Of a stretch of DNA of 64,000 nt, positions 55,506 through 64,000 are shown piece by piece. Numbering within the stretch: the first letter of the stretch is position 1; each line of letters begins with the position of its first letter. Position numbers and translations under genes: made by a program. This DNA comes from Rhodopila globiformis (GTDB lineage Bacteria > Pseudomonadota > Alphaproteobacteria > Acetobacterales > Acetobacteraceae), in NCBI RefSeq assembly GCF_002937115.1, contig NZ_NHRY01000114.1, forward strand, positions 1 to 64,000, written 5' to 3'. The notes below the pieces were generated by a model. The model made no database searches and was not told the origin of the DNA. It was given only the letters and a program-made list of their open reading frames with translations.

Positions 55506-55670
55506 CACCAGCTGCCTCTGGACGGACCCCTTGGGTCTGATTTTTGGGTGCCGGGCGCCTCTCCGGTCCACAGCGCAATCACGTCGCCCTGGGCGTTCCC
55601 CTGGGTTACCAGCCTGTCGCTGCCACCTGTGGCGGCGGCGACATCCGGTCAGTGGAACACATGGCGGGGA

Positions 55671-55934
55671 TCAGTGAACCGAAAGCGGGTGCATCTCATG
55701 CTGCACGATGGCAGCGACCGCCACATCCCGGTCTTCCGCGACCGCCATCGGCGTTCCGTCGGCGGCGTGGATCGCAAAACCCGGAACGCCGTCAATGACG
55801 ACGGGCTTCACATAGGCAATACGCGTCATGCCCAGCGCGGCAAGCTGCTGCTCGGACAGATGGCGGACATCAATCACCGTTGGCTCATTGACCTGCATGG
55901 CTGTGTCAGCCCGGTCGCCTGAGTTCATATTCAT
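55671..55934 (-). CDS. DUF1150 family small protein
   Basis: An 87-residue soluble protein whose core (LAALGMTRIAYVKPVV then FAIHAADGTPMAVAEDRDVA) fits DUF1150, usually encoded beside hsp20 in alphaproteobacteria. It lies about 95 bp downstream of hsp20 on the same strand. Its function is unknown, probably connected to heat-shock control. Confidence 0.8.
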   Translation of the reverse strand: MNMNSGDRADTAMQVNEPTVIDVRHLSEQQLAALGMTRIAYVKPVVIDGVPGFAIHAADGTPMAVAEDRDVAVAAIVQHEMHPLSVH

Positions 55935-56029
55935 GGATTCGTACTCCTTTCCGACGGTCTTTACAAAGCCCCGTCGCCGTTCTTGGTTTCGCAGGCCCGC
56001 TTCGCGGCCCCTGCGTCATTCGCAATTAA

Positions 56030-56509
56030 TCACTGTTCCGCCTTACTCTCAACAACCGTTCCACCGTCCGTCCCGTTCGGCCGCATGACGCTCCCCGCCG
56101 TGGCGCGGGAGATCGGGATGTTCTTCACCCGGACCTCGGGCTGCGGCTTTGCCAGGTCGACGTGCAGCAGGCCGTTGTCGAGCCAGGCGCCCCGCACCTC
56201 GATCCCCTCGGCCAGCACGAACGACCGCTGGAACTGCCGCGCCGCGATACCGCGGTGCAGAAAGATCCGCCCCTGGCTGTCGTCTGTCTGCCGCCCGCGG
56301 ATAACCAGCTGGTTATCCTCCTGGGTAATCTGCAGGTCATCCATAGTGAACCCGGCGACGGCGAGCGTAATGCGCAACCCGGTCTGGCTGATCTGCTCGA
56401 TGTTGTACGGCGGGTAGCCGTCGGACGACGTTTTGGACGCACGCTCGAGCATCTGCTCAAGATGGTCGAAGCCAAGAAACAACGGTGACGTGAACATTCG
56501 AGTGCTCAA
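56030..56509 (-). CDS. Small heat-shock protein, Hsp20 family
   Basis: A 159-residue ATP-independent holdase. The alpha-crystallin domain spans about 45-140 (YNIEQISQTGLRITLAVAGF, QLVIRGRQTDDSQGRIFLHR, ARQFQRSFVLAEGIEVRGAW, LLHVDLAKPQP). TTG 56509 is preferred as start because AGGAGG (56515-56520) lies 5 nt upstream. ATG 56497 is the alternative but has no ribosome-binding site. A candidate ROSE hairpin covers the ribosome-binding site. DUF1150 follows. Confidence 0.9.
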   Translation of the reverse strand: MSTRMFTSPLFLGFDHLEQMLERASKTSSDGYPPYNIEQISQTGLRITLAVAGFTMDDLQITQEDNQLVIRGRQTDDSQGRIFLHRGIAARQFQRSFVLAEGIEVRGAWLDNGLLHVDLAKPQPEVRVKNIPISRATAGSVMRPNGTDGGTVVESKAEQ

Positions 56510-56514
56510 GGCCC

Positions 56515-56533
56515 CCTCCTGCGAGCGAAGCAA
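56515..56533 (-). promoter_or_regulatory. Candidate ROSE-type RNA thermometer hairpin
   Basis: On the hsp20 strand TTGCT (56529-56533) can pair with the ribosome-binding site AGGAG (within 56515-56520) over an 8-nt loop. The pairing has the G-G mismatch typical of the last ROSE hairpin (U-U-G-C-U against A-G-G-A-G). ROSE elements repress hsp20 translation at low temperature in alphaproteobacteria. The upstream hairpins of a full ROSE element were not traced. Confidence 0.5.
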
Positions 56534-56676
56534 CTACCGGGACCCGTGACGGCATCCTGGTGACGCACTATCTTGGCAAGAGCGGCCGTACTTGCAAGAG
56601 GCCCCGTTTCATCGCTAGGGACATTCCATTGGCCGGTGCCGATCGGCCGCGATCACGCCGCCACATCAGCGAGACC

Positions 56677-57237
56677 ATGAGCACAACCCTTTCCCCCCCC
56701 GCCATCACCCAGATCCCGATCCTGATCGCCCCCAACCAGGTCCTGAAGGCGCGCGCCCGCGCGGTGGAGGACCGGGACGCCGACATCGTGCGCGAGCTGA
56801 TCCCGCGCATGTACGCCGCCATGTACGCCGCGCCCGGCATCGGGTTGGCCGCGCCGCAGGTCGGCCTGGGCCTGCGGCTGCTTATCATCGACCTGAAGCC
56901 GAACGACAAGCACGAGCCGCTGACGCTGATCAATCCCGAGATTGTCGCGGTCAGCGAAGATCTTGCCACCCGCGAGGAAGGCTGCCTGTCGCTGCCCAAC
57001 CAGTACGCCGACGTCACCCGCCCGGCCCGCGTCAAGGTGCGCTACTTCGACGAAACCGGCGCGAAAAAGGAAATCGACGGTTCGGACCTGCTGTCCGCCT
57101 GCCTGCAGCACGAGATCGACCATCTGGAGGGCATCCTGTTCGTCGATCACCTCTCGGCGCTGAAGCGCAACATGATCATGCGCCGCCTGGCCAAGGAGCA
57201 GAGGGCGCTGCAGAAGAAGGAAAGCGCCTGGAAGTAG
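56677..57237 (+). CDS. def: Peptide deformylase
   Basis: Removes the formyl group from nascent N-terminal Met. The three metalloprotease motifs are GIGLAAPQVG, EEGCLSLPNQ (Cys ligand) and LQHEIDHLEGILF (His ligands and Glu). The length of 186 residues from ATG 56677 is normal. The longer upstream frame is not conserved. It is followed 4 bp later by fmt, the usual pairing. Confidence 0.96.
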   Translation: MSTTLSPPAITQIPILIAPNQVLKARARAVEDRDADIVRELIPRMYAAMYAAPGIGLAAPQVGLGLRLLIIDLKPNDKHEPLTLINPEIVAVSEDLATREEGCLSLPNQYADVTRPARVKVRYFDETGAKKEIDGSDLLSACLQHEIDHLEGILFVDHLSALKRNMIMRRLAKEQRALQKKESAWK

Positions 57238-57241
57238 CGCC

Positions 57242-58150
57242 ATGCGTCTGGCCTTCATGGGCAGCCCCGATTTCGCCGTCCCTGCCCTGCGGGCAATTCA
57301 TGGCGCCGGGCATGACATCGCCGCGGTCTATTGCCAGCCCGCCCGGCCCGCTGGCCGCGGCCACGCCGTCCGGCGCTGCCCGGTGCATGTCGTGGCGGAC
57401 GAGCTTGAGCTGACGGTGCGCACCCCGCCCCGCCTGCGCAAGGATCCCGAAGCCCAGGCCGCGTTCGCCGCACTCGGCCTGGACGTCGCCGTGGTCGCGG
57501 CCTACGGGCTGATCCTGCCACAGGCGATGCTGGACGCGCCCCGGCGCGGCTGCCTGAACATCCACGGCAGCCTGCTGCCGCGCTGGCGCGGCGCCGCGCC
57601 GATCCAGGCCGCGGTCCTGGCGGGGGATGGCGAAACCGGGATTACCATCATGCAGATGGACGCTGGGCTGGATACTGGCCCGATGCTGCTGTGGCAGGGT
57701 GTGCCCATTGGCCCGGAGACCACCACCGCCGGCCTGCACGACACGCTGGCCGATTTGGGCGCGAAGCTGATCCTGCAGGCGCTGGACTCGCCACCGGCGC
57801 CGGTGGCGCAGCCGGAGGACGGCGCGACCTACGCACCCAAGCTGTCCCGCGACGACTCGCCGATCGATTGGACCGCGCCCGCCGCCGTCATCGATCGGCG
57901 GATTCGGGCCTTCGACCCGTGGCCCGGCACGTCCACCGTGCTGAACGGCAACCCGTTCAAGATCCTGGCCGCCCGGCCGGCTGAGGGCACAGGCGCGCCC
58001 GGCACGGTCATCGACGACAGGCTGACCGTCGCCTGCGGCGAAGGCGCGATCCGGCTGACCCGCGTCCAGCTTCCCGGCCGCGCGGCGCTCGACACGGACG
58101 CCTTCCTACGCGGTCATCCTGTCCCGCCGGGCACTGTTCTTGGGCAGTGA
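57242..58150 (+). CDS. fmt: Methionyl-tRNA formyltransferase
   Basis: Formylates initiator Met-tRNA using 10-formyltetrahydrofolate. [19 protein letters not shown] is the N-terminal signature. [20 protein letters not shown] carries the catalytic Asn/His loop. [20 protein letters not shown] is the C-terminal domain. The length is 302 residues. It is coupled to truA by TGATG. Confidence 0.96.
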   Translation: MRLAFMGSPDFAVPALRAIHGAGHDIAAVYCQPARPAGRGHAVRRCPVHVVADELELTVRTPPRLRKDPEAQAAFAALGLDVAVVAAYGLILPQAMLDAPRRGCLNIHGSLLPRWRGAAPIQAAVLAGDGETGITIMQMDAGLDTGPMLLWQGVPIGPETTTAGLHDTLADLGAKLILQALDSPPAPVAQPEDGATYAPKLSRDDSPIDWTAPAAVIDRRIRAFDPWPGTSTVLNGNPFKILAARPAEGTGAPGTVIDDRLTVACGEGAIRLTRVQLPGRAALDTDAFLRGHPVPPGTVLGQ

Positions 58151-58941
58151 TGCCGATCGGCCTGGCCCCGCCAATCCCCATGACCCGATGGGCCCTGCTG
58201 CTGGAGTATGACGGCGGCCCGTTCGTCGGCTGGCAGGTCCAGGAGACCGGCCCGTCCGTCCAGGGCGTGCTGGAACAGGCCGCATCCCGCCTGGCCAATG
58301 GCGCCCCCGTCCCCAGCATCGTCGCCGGCCGCACCGACGCCGGCGTGCACGCCGAGGGCCAGGTGGCCCACATCGACCTGCCCGACGGCTTCCAGGCCCG
58401 CGCGGTCCGCGACGCCCTGAACTTCCACATGAAGCCGCATCCGGTGGTCGTGCTGCAGGCCGCCACCGTGCCGGACGACTGGAGCGCCCGGTTCTCGGCC
58501 AACCGGCGCACCTATCGCTACCGCATCCTCAACCGCCGCGCCCGCCCGGCGCTGCTGGCGGGGCGCGTCTGGCACGTCCCGGTCCCGCTCGACGCCGCCG
58601 CGATGCACGACGGGGCGCAGCGCCTGCTCGGGCGCCACGACTTTTCCTCGTTCCGCGCCGCCGCCTGCCAGGCGAAGTCGCCGATGCGCACGCTGGACCG
58701 CCTGGACGTCTCCCGCGACGGCGACATCGTCGAGATCGTCACCGAGGCGCGCAGCTTCCTGCACCACCAGGTGCGCAACTTCGCCGGCACCCTGAAGCTT
58801 GTCGGCGAGGGACGCTGGACCGCCGACCGCGTCGCCGCCGCCCTGGCCGCCCGCAACCGCGCCGCCGCCGGCCCGACCGCGCCGCCGGAAGGCCTGACGC
58901 TGACGCGGGTCGGCTATCCGGACGACCCGTTCAGGAACTGA
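58150..58941 (+). CDS. truA: tRNA pseudouridine(38-40) synthase
   Basis: Converts U38-U40 of tRNA anticodon arms to pseudouridine. [17 protein letters not shown] opens the fold, [16 protein letters not shown] contains the catalytic Asp, and [17 protein letters not shown] is the second signature. ATG 58150 is coupled to the fmt stop. ATG 58180, giving [12 protein letters not shown], is equally plausible. The end overlaps the convergent membrane-protein gene by 11 bp. Confidence 0.95.
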   Translation: MPIGLAPPIPMTRWALLLEYDGGPFVGWQVQETGPSVQGVLEQAASRLANGAPVPSIVAGRTDAGVHAEGQVAHIDLPDGFQARAVRDALNFHMKPHPVVVLQAATVPDDWSARFSANRRTYRYRILNRRARPALLAGRVWHVPVPLDAAAMHDGAQRLLGRHDFSSFRAAACQAKSPMRTLDRLDVSRDGDIVEIVTEARSFLHHQVRNFAGTLKLVGEGRWTADRVAAALAARNRAAAGPTAPPEGLTLTRVGYPDDPFRN

Positions 58942-59500
58942 GCGACAGCGCCAGCGACGCCAGCAGGATGCCGATCGACTGGTCGAGCACCACCAGCGCC
59001 GTGGCAAGCAGCGGCGTGACGCCCAGCGCCAGCCGCGTGGCATACCACTCCAGCCACAGCGCCCAGCCGATGGTCACCAGTTCGCACACCTGATCGACGA
59101 TCGGCGGCACCCCAAGCAGGCCGGGGATGCCGCCAATGACGACCATGATGCCCTCGATGACGTTGCACCAGTTCCACAGGGCGATGAACCGCCCCCAGCG
59201 GCCCGTCCGCTGCAGCGCCGGCGCCAGGCGGTGGGTGATCTCGACGAAGACCAGCCAGCCGAGCACGAAAACCATCACTTCCCGCCCAAGTTCGTGGGCG
59301 ACATTGGACGGGACGCCGCTGTCCGCCCAGGACATCACCACGCGGGCGATGACCGCCGGCAGGCTCAACGGGATCGACCAGAAGCTGCGGATGACGGTGG
59401 CGCGGTCACCCGGCACCAGCACGACTCCGTCGGCGCGCCCCCGCGCCAGCCGCAGCGCGGCGAATAGCCCGGAGGTGACGGAGGCGACGGCCCCGGTCAC
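58931..59500 (-). CDS. Integral membrane protein, paralogue of the adjacent gene
   Basis: A 189-residue polytopic protein with about five hydrophobic helices. It shares with the upstream gene product the N-terminal [11 protein letters not shown], a central [17 protein letters not shown] and a C-terminal [18 protein letters not shown] 59500 overlaps the stop of that gene (GTGA). Topology is loosely like Yip1-type proteins. The function is unknown. Confidence 0.7.
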   Translation of the reverse strand: MTGAVASVTSGLFAALRLARGRADGVVLVPGDRATVIRSFWSIPLSLPAVIARVVMSWADSGVPSNVAHELGREVMVFVLGWLVFVEITHRLAPALQRTGRWGRFIALWNWCNVIEGIMVVIGGIPGLLGVPPIVDQVCELVTIGWALWLEWYATRLALGVTPLLATALVVLDQSIGILLASLALSLSS

Positions 59501-60063
59501 AGCAGCCTGGCCACCACGTGTGGCCCCATCAAGGTGACGCCCGTCGCGAGATTCACCAGGATCACCAGCGTGACCGCCCGCAGGGCCGACAACCCCAGCG
59601 CGTTCCGGGCCAGGAACCAGTGCAGCCAGAGCCCGTAGCCCGCCAGGATGCCGGCCAGCATGAGGCTTGCCGTCGCCTCGTCCATGCCGGCGGCAACGGC
59701 CAGGCTCAGCGGCAGCATGGCCACGCCGGCCACCACCGGCAGGATCCATTCGCACCAGTTGAACGCCGTGGCGAAACGCAGCCAGTTATTCTGGCGCTTC
59801 CACAGGCGCGCCAGCTCGAACGACAGGACAGCCGGCATCAGCACGGCGCACAGTGCAACCGCCAGGCTGGTCAGGGCGACGATCGGCCCGTCTGAGGACA
59901 ACGTCAGCAGGGCCCCGGCGAGCGGGAATGCCAACAGCGGCGCGAGGCTGGACAGGAACGCCTGCGGACTGGCACCGAAGCAGGCGATGCCGTCGGCGCG
60001 GCCGCGGGCGATCCGCAGGATGCCGGCCAGGATGCTCGGCCGGGGCGCGGCGCGCTGGTTCAT
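59497..60063 (-). CDS. Integral membrane protein, paralogue of the adjacent gene
   Basis: A 188-residue polytopic protein with about five helices. [28 protein letters not shown] and [20 protein letters not shown] correspond to the motifs of the downstream paralogue, so the pair arose by tandem duplication. Its start overlaps the dapE stop. The function is unknown. The conserved NWC and WLxW motifs are the best candidates for functional sites. Confidence 0.7.
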   Translation of the reverse strand: MNQRAAPRPSILAGILRIARGRADGIACFGASPQAFLSSLAPLLAFPLAGALLTLSSDGPIVALTSLAVALCAVLMPAVLSFELARLWKRQNNWLRFATAFNWCEWILPVVAGVAMLPLSLAVAAGMDEATASLMLAGILAGYGLWLHWFLARNALGLSALRAVTLVILVNLATGVTLMGPHVVARLL

Positions 60064-61187
60064 GCCAGGAACGCCGCGATGATGTCGCGATAGATGCGCG
60101 CGAGGTCGCGCAACTCGGCGACCGGCACACGCTCGTCGGCCTGGTGCATCGTCGCGCCGACCAGGCCGAACTCCGCGACGGGGCAGTAGTTGGCGATGAA
60201 CCGGGCATCGGAGGTGCCGCCGCCGGTGTCCAGCTTCGGGTCGATCCCGGTAGCGCCCTGGATCGCCCTGCGCAGGATCTCGACCTGCGGACCGGGCTTC
60301 GTGACGAAGGACTCGCCGCTGATTGAGACATCCAGGTCGAACCGCTCGGCATAGCGCGCCAGCGTCGCCCGCACCCAGGCGGTGAGCGAGGCGCCGCTGT
60401 GCGCGTCGTTGAAGCGGATGTTCAGCGCCGCCCGCGCCGCCGCCGGGATCACGTTGGTCGCGGCGTTGCCGACGTCGATGCTGGTGACCTGCAGGGTCGA
60501 GGGCTCGAACCAGTCGGTGCCGGCATCCACCGGCGCGGCGGTCAAAGCGGCCAGGGCGCTGACCAGCCGGTGCACCGGGTTGTCGGCCCGGTGCGGATAG
60601 GCGACGTGGCCCTGCGTGCCGTGCACGGTGACCGTCATGTTGACGCTGCCGCGGCGGCCGATCTTGACCATGTCGCCCAGCCTGACCGGACAGGTCGGCT
60701 CGCCGACGAGGCAGAAGTCAGGGACCTGGCTGTGCGCCTGCATCCATTCCAGCACCTTGACGGTGCCGTCCACCGCGGGCCCTTCCTCGTCGCCGGTGAT
60801 CAGGAAGCTGATCGAGCCCCTGGGTTGCCCCTGCGTCCCATGCTGCGCCACGGCGGCGACGAAAGCGGCGATCGCGCCCTTCATGTCGCAGGCGCCGCGG
60901 CCATACAGCACGCCATCGCGCACCTCGCCGCCGAACGGGTCGCTGTGCCAGTTCGCCGCCCCCACCGGCACCACGTCGGTATGGCCAGCGAAGCAGACAT
61001 GCGGCCCGTCGGTGCCCATGCGCGCGAACAGGTTCTCGATCTCCCCGAACCGCAGCCGGTGGATGGTGAAGCCGAGCCGTTCCAGCATGCCCGCCAGGGC
61101 ATCCTGCGCGCCGGCATCCGCAGGGGTGACCGAGGCGCAGCGGATCAGCGCCTGCGCCAGCGGCAAGGGGTCGCTCAGGTCGGTCAA
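60060..61187 (-). CDS. dapE: Succinyl-diaminopimelate desuccinylase
   Basis: A zinc hydrolase in the succinylase branch of lysine/DAP synthesis. [13 protein letters not shown] carries the first metal His and Asp, [15 protein letters not shown] the catalytic Glu and metal ligands, and [16 protein letters not shown] and [12 protein letters not shown] the remaining sites. The length is 375 residues. It overlaps dapD by 4 bp. The substrate comes from DapD plus an aminotransferase not in this window. Confidence 0.96.
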   Translation of the reverse strand: MTDLSDPLPLAQALIRCASVTPADAGAQDALAGMLERLGFTIHRLRFGEIENLFARMGTDGPHVCFAGHTDVVPVGAANWHSDPFGGEVRDGVLYGRGACDMKGAIAAFVAAVAQHGTQGQPRGSISFLITGDEEGPAVDGTVKVLEWMQAHSQVPDFCLVGEPTCPVRLGDMVKIGRRGSVNMTVTVHGTQGHVAYPHRADNPVHRLVSALAALTAAPVDAGTDWFEPSTLQVTSIDVGNAATNVIPAAARAALNIRFNDAHSGASLTAWVRATLARYAERFDLDVSISGESFVTKPGPQVEILRRAIQGATGIDPKLDTGGGTSDARFIANYCPVAEFGLVGATMHQADERVPVAELRDLARIYRDIIAAFLA

Positions 61188-62023
61188 TCGCGCAGCAGTT
61201 CGTTGATGGAGGTCTTCGACCGGGTCTGCGCATCCACCGTCTTGACGATCACCGCGCAGTAGAGCGACGGCCCCGGCGACCCGTCCGGCAACGGCTTGCC
61301 CGGCAGCGAGCCGGGGACGATCACCGAATAAGCCGGCACCCGGCCCATGTGCACCTGCCCCGTCGCACGGTTGATGATCTTGGTCGAGGCGCCGATGAAC
61401 ACGCCCATCGACAGCACACTGCCCTGCTCGACGATCACGCCCTCCGCGACCTCGGACCGGGCACCGACGAAGCAGTCATCCTCGATGATCACCGGGTTGG
61501 CCTGCAGCGGCTCCAGCACGCCGCCGATGCCGACTCCGCCCGACAGGTGGCAGTTGGCGCCGATTTGCGCGCAGGAGCCGACAGTGGCCCAGGTGTCGAC
61601 CATGGTGTTGCGGCCGACCCGGGCGCCGACGTTGACGAAGCTGGGCATCAGCACGGCGCCCGGCGCGATGTAGGCCGAACGGCGGACCACGGCGCCCGGA
61701 ACGGCGCGGAAGCCGGCCTCCTTGAACCGGTTCTCGTCCCAGCCGGCAAACTTCACCGGCACCTTGTCCCACACCGGCGCGCCGCCGGGGCCTTGCATGG
61801 CTGTCGAGTCGTTCAGGCGGAACGACAGCAGCACCGCCTTCTTCAGCCACTGGTTGACCTGCCAGTCGCGGCCCACCTTCTCGGCAACCCGGACGTCGCC
61901 GCGGTCGAGCGCCTCCAGCGCGGCCTCGACCGCTTCGCGGGCGGCGCCTTTCGTCGATGACGACAGCGTCTCCCGCTGTTCCCAAAGATCCTCAATCGGC
62001 TGTTGCAGGCTATGCTGAGTCAT
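61184..62023 (-). CDS. dapD: Tetrahydrodipicolinate N-succinyltransferase
   Basis: Uses succinyl-CoA to acylate tetrahydrodipicolinate. It has left-handed beta-helix hexapeptide repeats in the middle ([20 protein letters not shown], then [20 protein letters not shown]) and an N-terminal helical domain. The length of 279 residues is normal. It is first of the dapD-dapE unit, divergent from the genes to the right. Confidence 0.96.
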   Translation of the reverse strand: MTQHSLQQPIEDLWEQRETLSSSTKGAAREAVEAALEALDRGDVRVAEKVGRDWQVNQWLKKAVLLSFRLNDSTAMQGPGGAPVWDKVPVKFAGWDENRFKEAGFRAVPGAVVRRSAYIAPGAVLMPSFVNVGARVGRNTMVDTWATVGSCAQIGANCHLSGGVGIGGVLEPLQANPVIIEDDCFVGARSEVAEGVIVEQGSVLSMGVFIGASTKIINRATGQVHMGRVPAYSVIVPGSLPGKPLPDGSPGPSLYCAVIVKTVDAQTRSKTSINELLRD

Positions 62024-62101
62024 CCGCGACCGTTTCCTGGTTGAAGCGGCCGGACGATGCGCAGCGTCCCCTCTCCTGTCAACGCGCCATTGCGGTCACC
62101 G

Positions 62102-62350
62102 TCAGCGGTAATACCCGTAGGCCGGCGCGCCGTAGTAGCCATAGGCTGGCGGCGGGCCGTAGTAGCCGTAGTAGGGATGGTGTTCCCGCCACTCATGCTC
62201 ACGCCATTCGTGTTCCCGCCATTGGTGTTCCCGCCACTCATGGCCCTGCCATTCGCGACGGCCCCAGTCATCGTAGGCGAAAGCCGGCGCGGCGGCGCCC
62301 AGGGCGAACACGGCGGCCAGCGTAGCCAAGGTCAAAGTGCGAAAGCGCAT
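62102..62350 (-). CDS. Small secreted protein with Trp/His and Gly/Tyr repeats
   Basis: An 82-residue protein with a clear signal peptide (cleavage after AAAPAFA, about residue 25). The mature part has a run of near-perfect REHEW units (about 33-54) and then GYYG-type repeats to the end. The DNA under the first run is a tandem repeat of about 15 bp. The His-rich character suggests metal or surface binding. No family function is known. Confidence 0.7.
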   Translation of the reverse strand: MRFRTLTLATLAAVFALGAAAPAFAYDDWGRREWQGHEWREHQWREHEWREHEWREHHPYYGYYGPPPAYGYYGAPAYGYYR

Positions 62351-62476
62351 GATTGCCTCCTTCCCTGGATGGCACCTTGGCCGACAGAGATGGCGGCTAT
62401 TGGGCAGGTTTAAGGCTTTTTCTTCACGACCCGCGCGCGACCGTGTAACATCGCGCCATGACTCCAGGAGCGTTAG

Positions 62477-62806
62477 ATGTCACTTGGCCGTGAGTTGAAA
62501 CGACGCGCCCGGCTGATGCTGGCGCCGTCGATATTTCTGGCGATCACCCTGTATTTCGGCTGGAACGCAACCCAGGGCGACCGCGGCCTCGTGGCCCGCC
62601 GCCAGCAGGAGGAACTGCTGCGCCAGGTCATTGTCGACCGGGATGCCGCCAAGGCCGAGCGCGACGCCTGGGAGATACGGGTGTCCGGCCTGCGGGCGAG
62701 CCACCTGGACCCCGATACGCTGGATGAGCGCGCCCGCGCGATGGACAATCTGGCTGACCCCACCGAGGTGATCATCAAGCTCAGCCCGCAGGACAAGATG
62801 TTCTGA
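62477..62806 (+). CDS. Septum formation initiator family protein (FtsB-like)
   Basis: A 109-residue bitopic protein: a short N-terminal cytoplasmic tail, one helix (about 16-32) and a coiled coil (LVARRQQEELLRQVIVDRDA) followed by LDPDTLDERARAMDNLADP, as in FtsB/DivIC proteins of alphaproteobacteria. It would act in the FtsQLB division complex. Eno and pdhA genes, its frequent neighbours in alphaproteobacteria, are not present here. Confidence 0.8.
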   Translation: MSLGRELKRRARLMLAPSIFLAITLYFGWNATQGDRGLVARRQQEELLRQVIVDRDAAKAERDAWEIRVSGLRASHLDPDTLDERARAMDNLADPTEVIIKLSPQDKMF

Positions 62807-62935
62807 CCGCGGGTTGCGGCGTGATGGAGTAAACGCCATCGGCGCTGGCATAAGATAGAGGTCAGGATGGTGCCTCCCCGTCATGGTCGGGCGTGTCGGG
62901 ATAACCGAAGTGGCGGCGCCAGGTCGTCTCCCTAT

Positions 62936-63013
62936 CGTCATCGTTGGGCGTGTCCCGGCCATCTGCGTTTCAACGGTGCAGGGTGGATGGCCGGGACACG
63001 CCCGGCCATGACG
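62936..63013. repeat. Palindromic repeat, family B, second copy
   Basis: The left arm at 62936-62963 and right arm at 62986-63013 are nearly complementary. The right arm matches the copy at 54392-54418 almost base for base. A further half-unit (GTCGGGCGTGTCGGG at 62886-62900) lies just upstream, so the region holds one full and one decayed unit. Confidence 0.82.
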
Positions 63014-63021
63014 AGAGGCCG

Positions 63022-63888
63022 TTAACGGTTCATCATCACCGGCAGCTTGGCATGCTCCAGCACATGGCGGGTAACCCCGCCCAGGATCAGCTGCCGCAGC
63101 CGCGAGTGCGAATAGGCCCCCATCGACATCAGGTCGCAGCCAAAATCCGTCGCCGCGGCCAGCAGCCCGGCACCGACCGAGCCGCCGATGGAGCGGAACG
63201 AAATCGGGTGCGCATGCACGCCATGCAGCGCCAGGTAGGACATCAGCTCCGGCGCTCCCGGGCCGCGCCGCTGGTAGCCCTCGGCCGACAAGATCGCCAC
63301 CGCCTCGGCCCGCTGCATCCAGGGCAGCGCCGCCTGCACCGAGGACGCCGACTCGGCGGTGCCGTTCCAGGCGATGCCGACGCGGGTGCCGATGCGTGGC
63401 TGCTCGATCTGCGGCGAGATCAGCACCGGGCGGCCGGAATCGAACAGCACGGCGTGCAGGGCATCGGACGAGGACGCCTCATCGCCGCTGTCGGGATGCG
63501 GCACGACCGTCAGGTCCGCCAGCCGCGCCTGCTGCGCCACGATGTCTTCCTCCCGCCCGGTCACGGCGGCGAAGCTGGCCGAGGCGTAGTCGGCGCCGGG
63601 ATGCGCTTCCTGCACCACGACGTTGTGCTTGGCGACGAAACGCTCGAACATCGCGCGGACGGCATGGGCCCGCTCGTTGCTCTCCTTTTCCGTAGCCGAC
63701 ATCATTTCCTCGATCATCGCACCGGACAGGCCCTCGCCGGCGAGCGGCGCGACGTCGCGGCTGTCGACGCGAACGTGCAAAGCCGTCACGTGAGCGTTCC
63801 AGGCGCGTGCGATCGTCAGGGCGGTCGCCAGTGCGGCCTCGCCAGCCGCGGTCCCCGTCAGGGGAAGCAGAAGCTTGCGTATTGCCAT
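63022..63888 (-). CDS. Universal stress protein with two UspA-like domains
   Basis: A 288-residue protein of two tandem Usp folds (about 1-140 and 150-288). The second domain ends with the nucleotide-binding-type motif MGAYSHSRLRQLILGGVTRH followed by VLEHAKLPVMM, close to the ATP-binding consensus GxxGxS-like loop. The first domain begins KLLLPLTGTAAGEAALATAL. ATG 63888 is preferred, with GGAG 7 nt upstream. The frame also has ATG 63903. The partner or signal is unknown. Confidence 0.88.
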   Translation of the reverse strand: MAIRKLLLPLTGTAAGEAALATALTIARAWNAHVTALHVRVDSRDVAPLAGEGLSGAMIEEMMSATEKESNERAHAVRAMFERFVAKHNVVVQEAHPGADYASASFAAVTGREEDIVAQQARLADLTVVPHPDSGDEASSSDALHAVLFDSGRPVLISPQIEQPRIGTRVGIAWNGTAESASSVQAALPWMQRAEAVAILSAEGYQRRGPGAPELMSYLALHGVHAHPISFRSIGGSVGAGLLAAATDFGCDLMSMGAYSHSRLRQLILGGVTRHVLEHAKLPVMMNR

Positions 63889-64000
63889 GGTCAGCTCCAT
63901 CAAAGCGGTTTGCGCTTAGAGCAATGCAGGTTTGCGTTTTGTCTGCAAGAGGTATCGCCGGTGTGGTCTTGGCCGTGTGGCGTCAGGGAAACAGCTTCGA

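Noticed and set aside
62020-62271. Minus-strand ORF with NGGNT repeats overlapping the secreted-protein gene
   Set aside because: It is the same 15-bp DNA repeat read in another frame. The frame with the signal peptide is preferred.

Overview
The window looks like a chromosome segment from a GC-rich alphaproteobacterium. The Rhodospirillales, perhaps the Acetobacteraceae, are the best guess. This is an inference from gene order (hemY / mitofilin-like / hemD divergent from tsaD / gpsA; tgt-queF-queG; recA next to a cytidine deaminase; dapD-dapE; DUF1150 beside hsp20) and from GTTC-N7-GTTC as the SOS box, not from rRNA.

Layout. 1-436: no gene, one palindromic repeat. 437-3559 (minus): heme and envelope genes hemD, a mitofilin-like gene and hemY. 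3690-9363 (plus): tsaD, rlmJ, gpsA, murJ and trpS, tightly packed. 9408-14255: an LpoA-like lipoprotein, rsmI, and the queuosine genes tgt, queF and queG. 14.5-38.9 kb (plus): one uninterrupted contractile-tailed phage structural module, running from terminase, portal, scaffold and capsid through neck, sheath, tube, frameshifted tail chaperone, a very short tape-measure candidate and P2/Mu-type baseplate to four fibre or spike genes. No integrase, repressor, replication or lysis gene is seen. 38.9-42.3 kb: a ThDP enzyme, then a small hicA/hicB island flanked by a partial copy and a full copy of a cytidine deaminase gene. 42.2-43.5 kb: recA with a candidate SOS box. 43.6-48.3 kb: flagellar basal body and export genes (flgB-flgC-fliE-fliQ-fliR-flhB on minus; fliO-fliP on plus). 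48.4-49.8 kb: a cytochrome P450. 51-55.5 kb: an octaheme cytochrome c of the tetrathionate-reductase family, its cytochrome b partner, an unknown exported protein and a TauE/SafE-type exporter. 55.7-64 kb: DUF1150, hsp20 with a candidate ROSE thermometer, def-fmt-truA, two tandem paralogous membrane proteins, dapE-dapD, a small secreted repeat protein, ftsB-like and a universal stress protein.

Two signals stand out. First, a family of palindromic, MITE-like repeats (about 180 bp when complete, with terminal inverted repeats and flanking direct repeats) is scattered through the window. One copy lies inside rlmJ and adds exactly 63 codons in frame. A core copy lies in frame at the N-terminus of fliP. 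This resembles the Rickettsia palindromic elements that become peptide inserts. Second, the phage module has intact structural genes but lacks everything needed for an independent life cycle. It may be a decaying prophage or a domesticated contractile particle. Its tail chaperone carries a textbook -1 slippery site, GGGAAAC, at 23830-23836.
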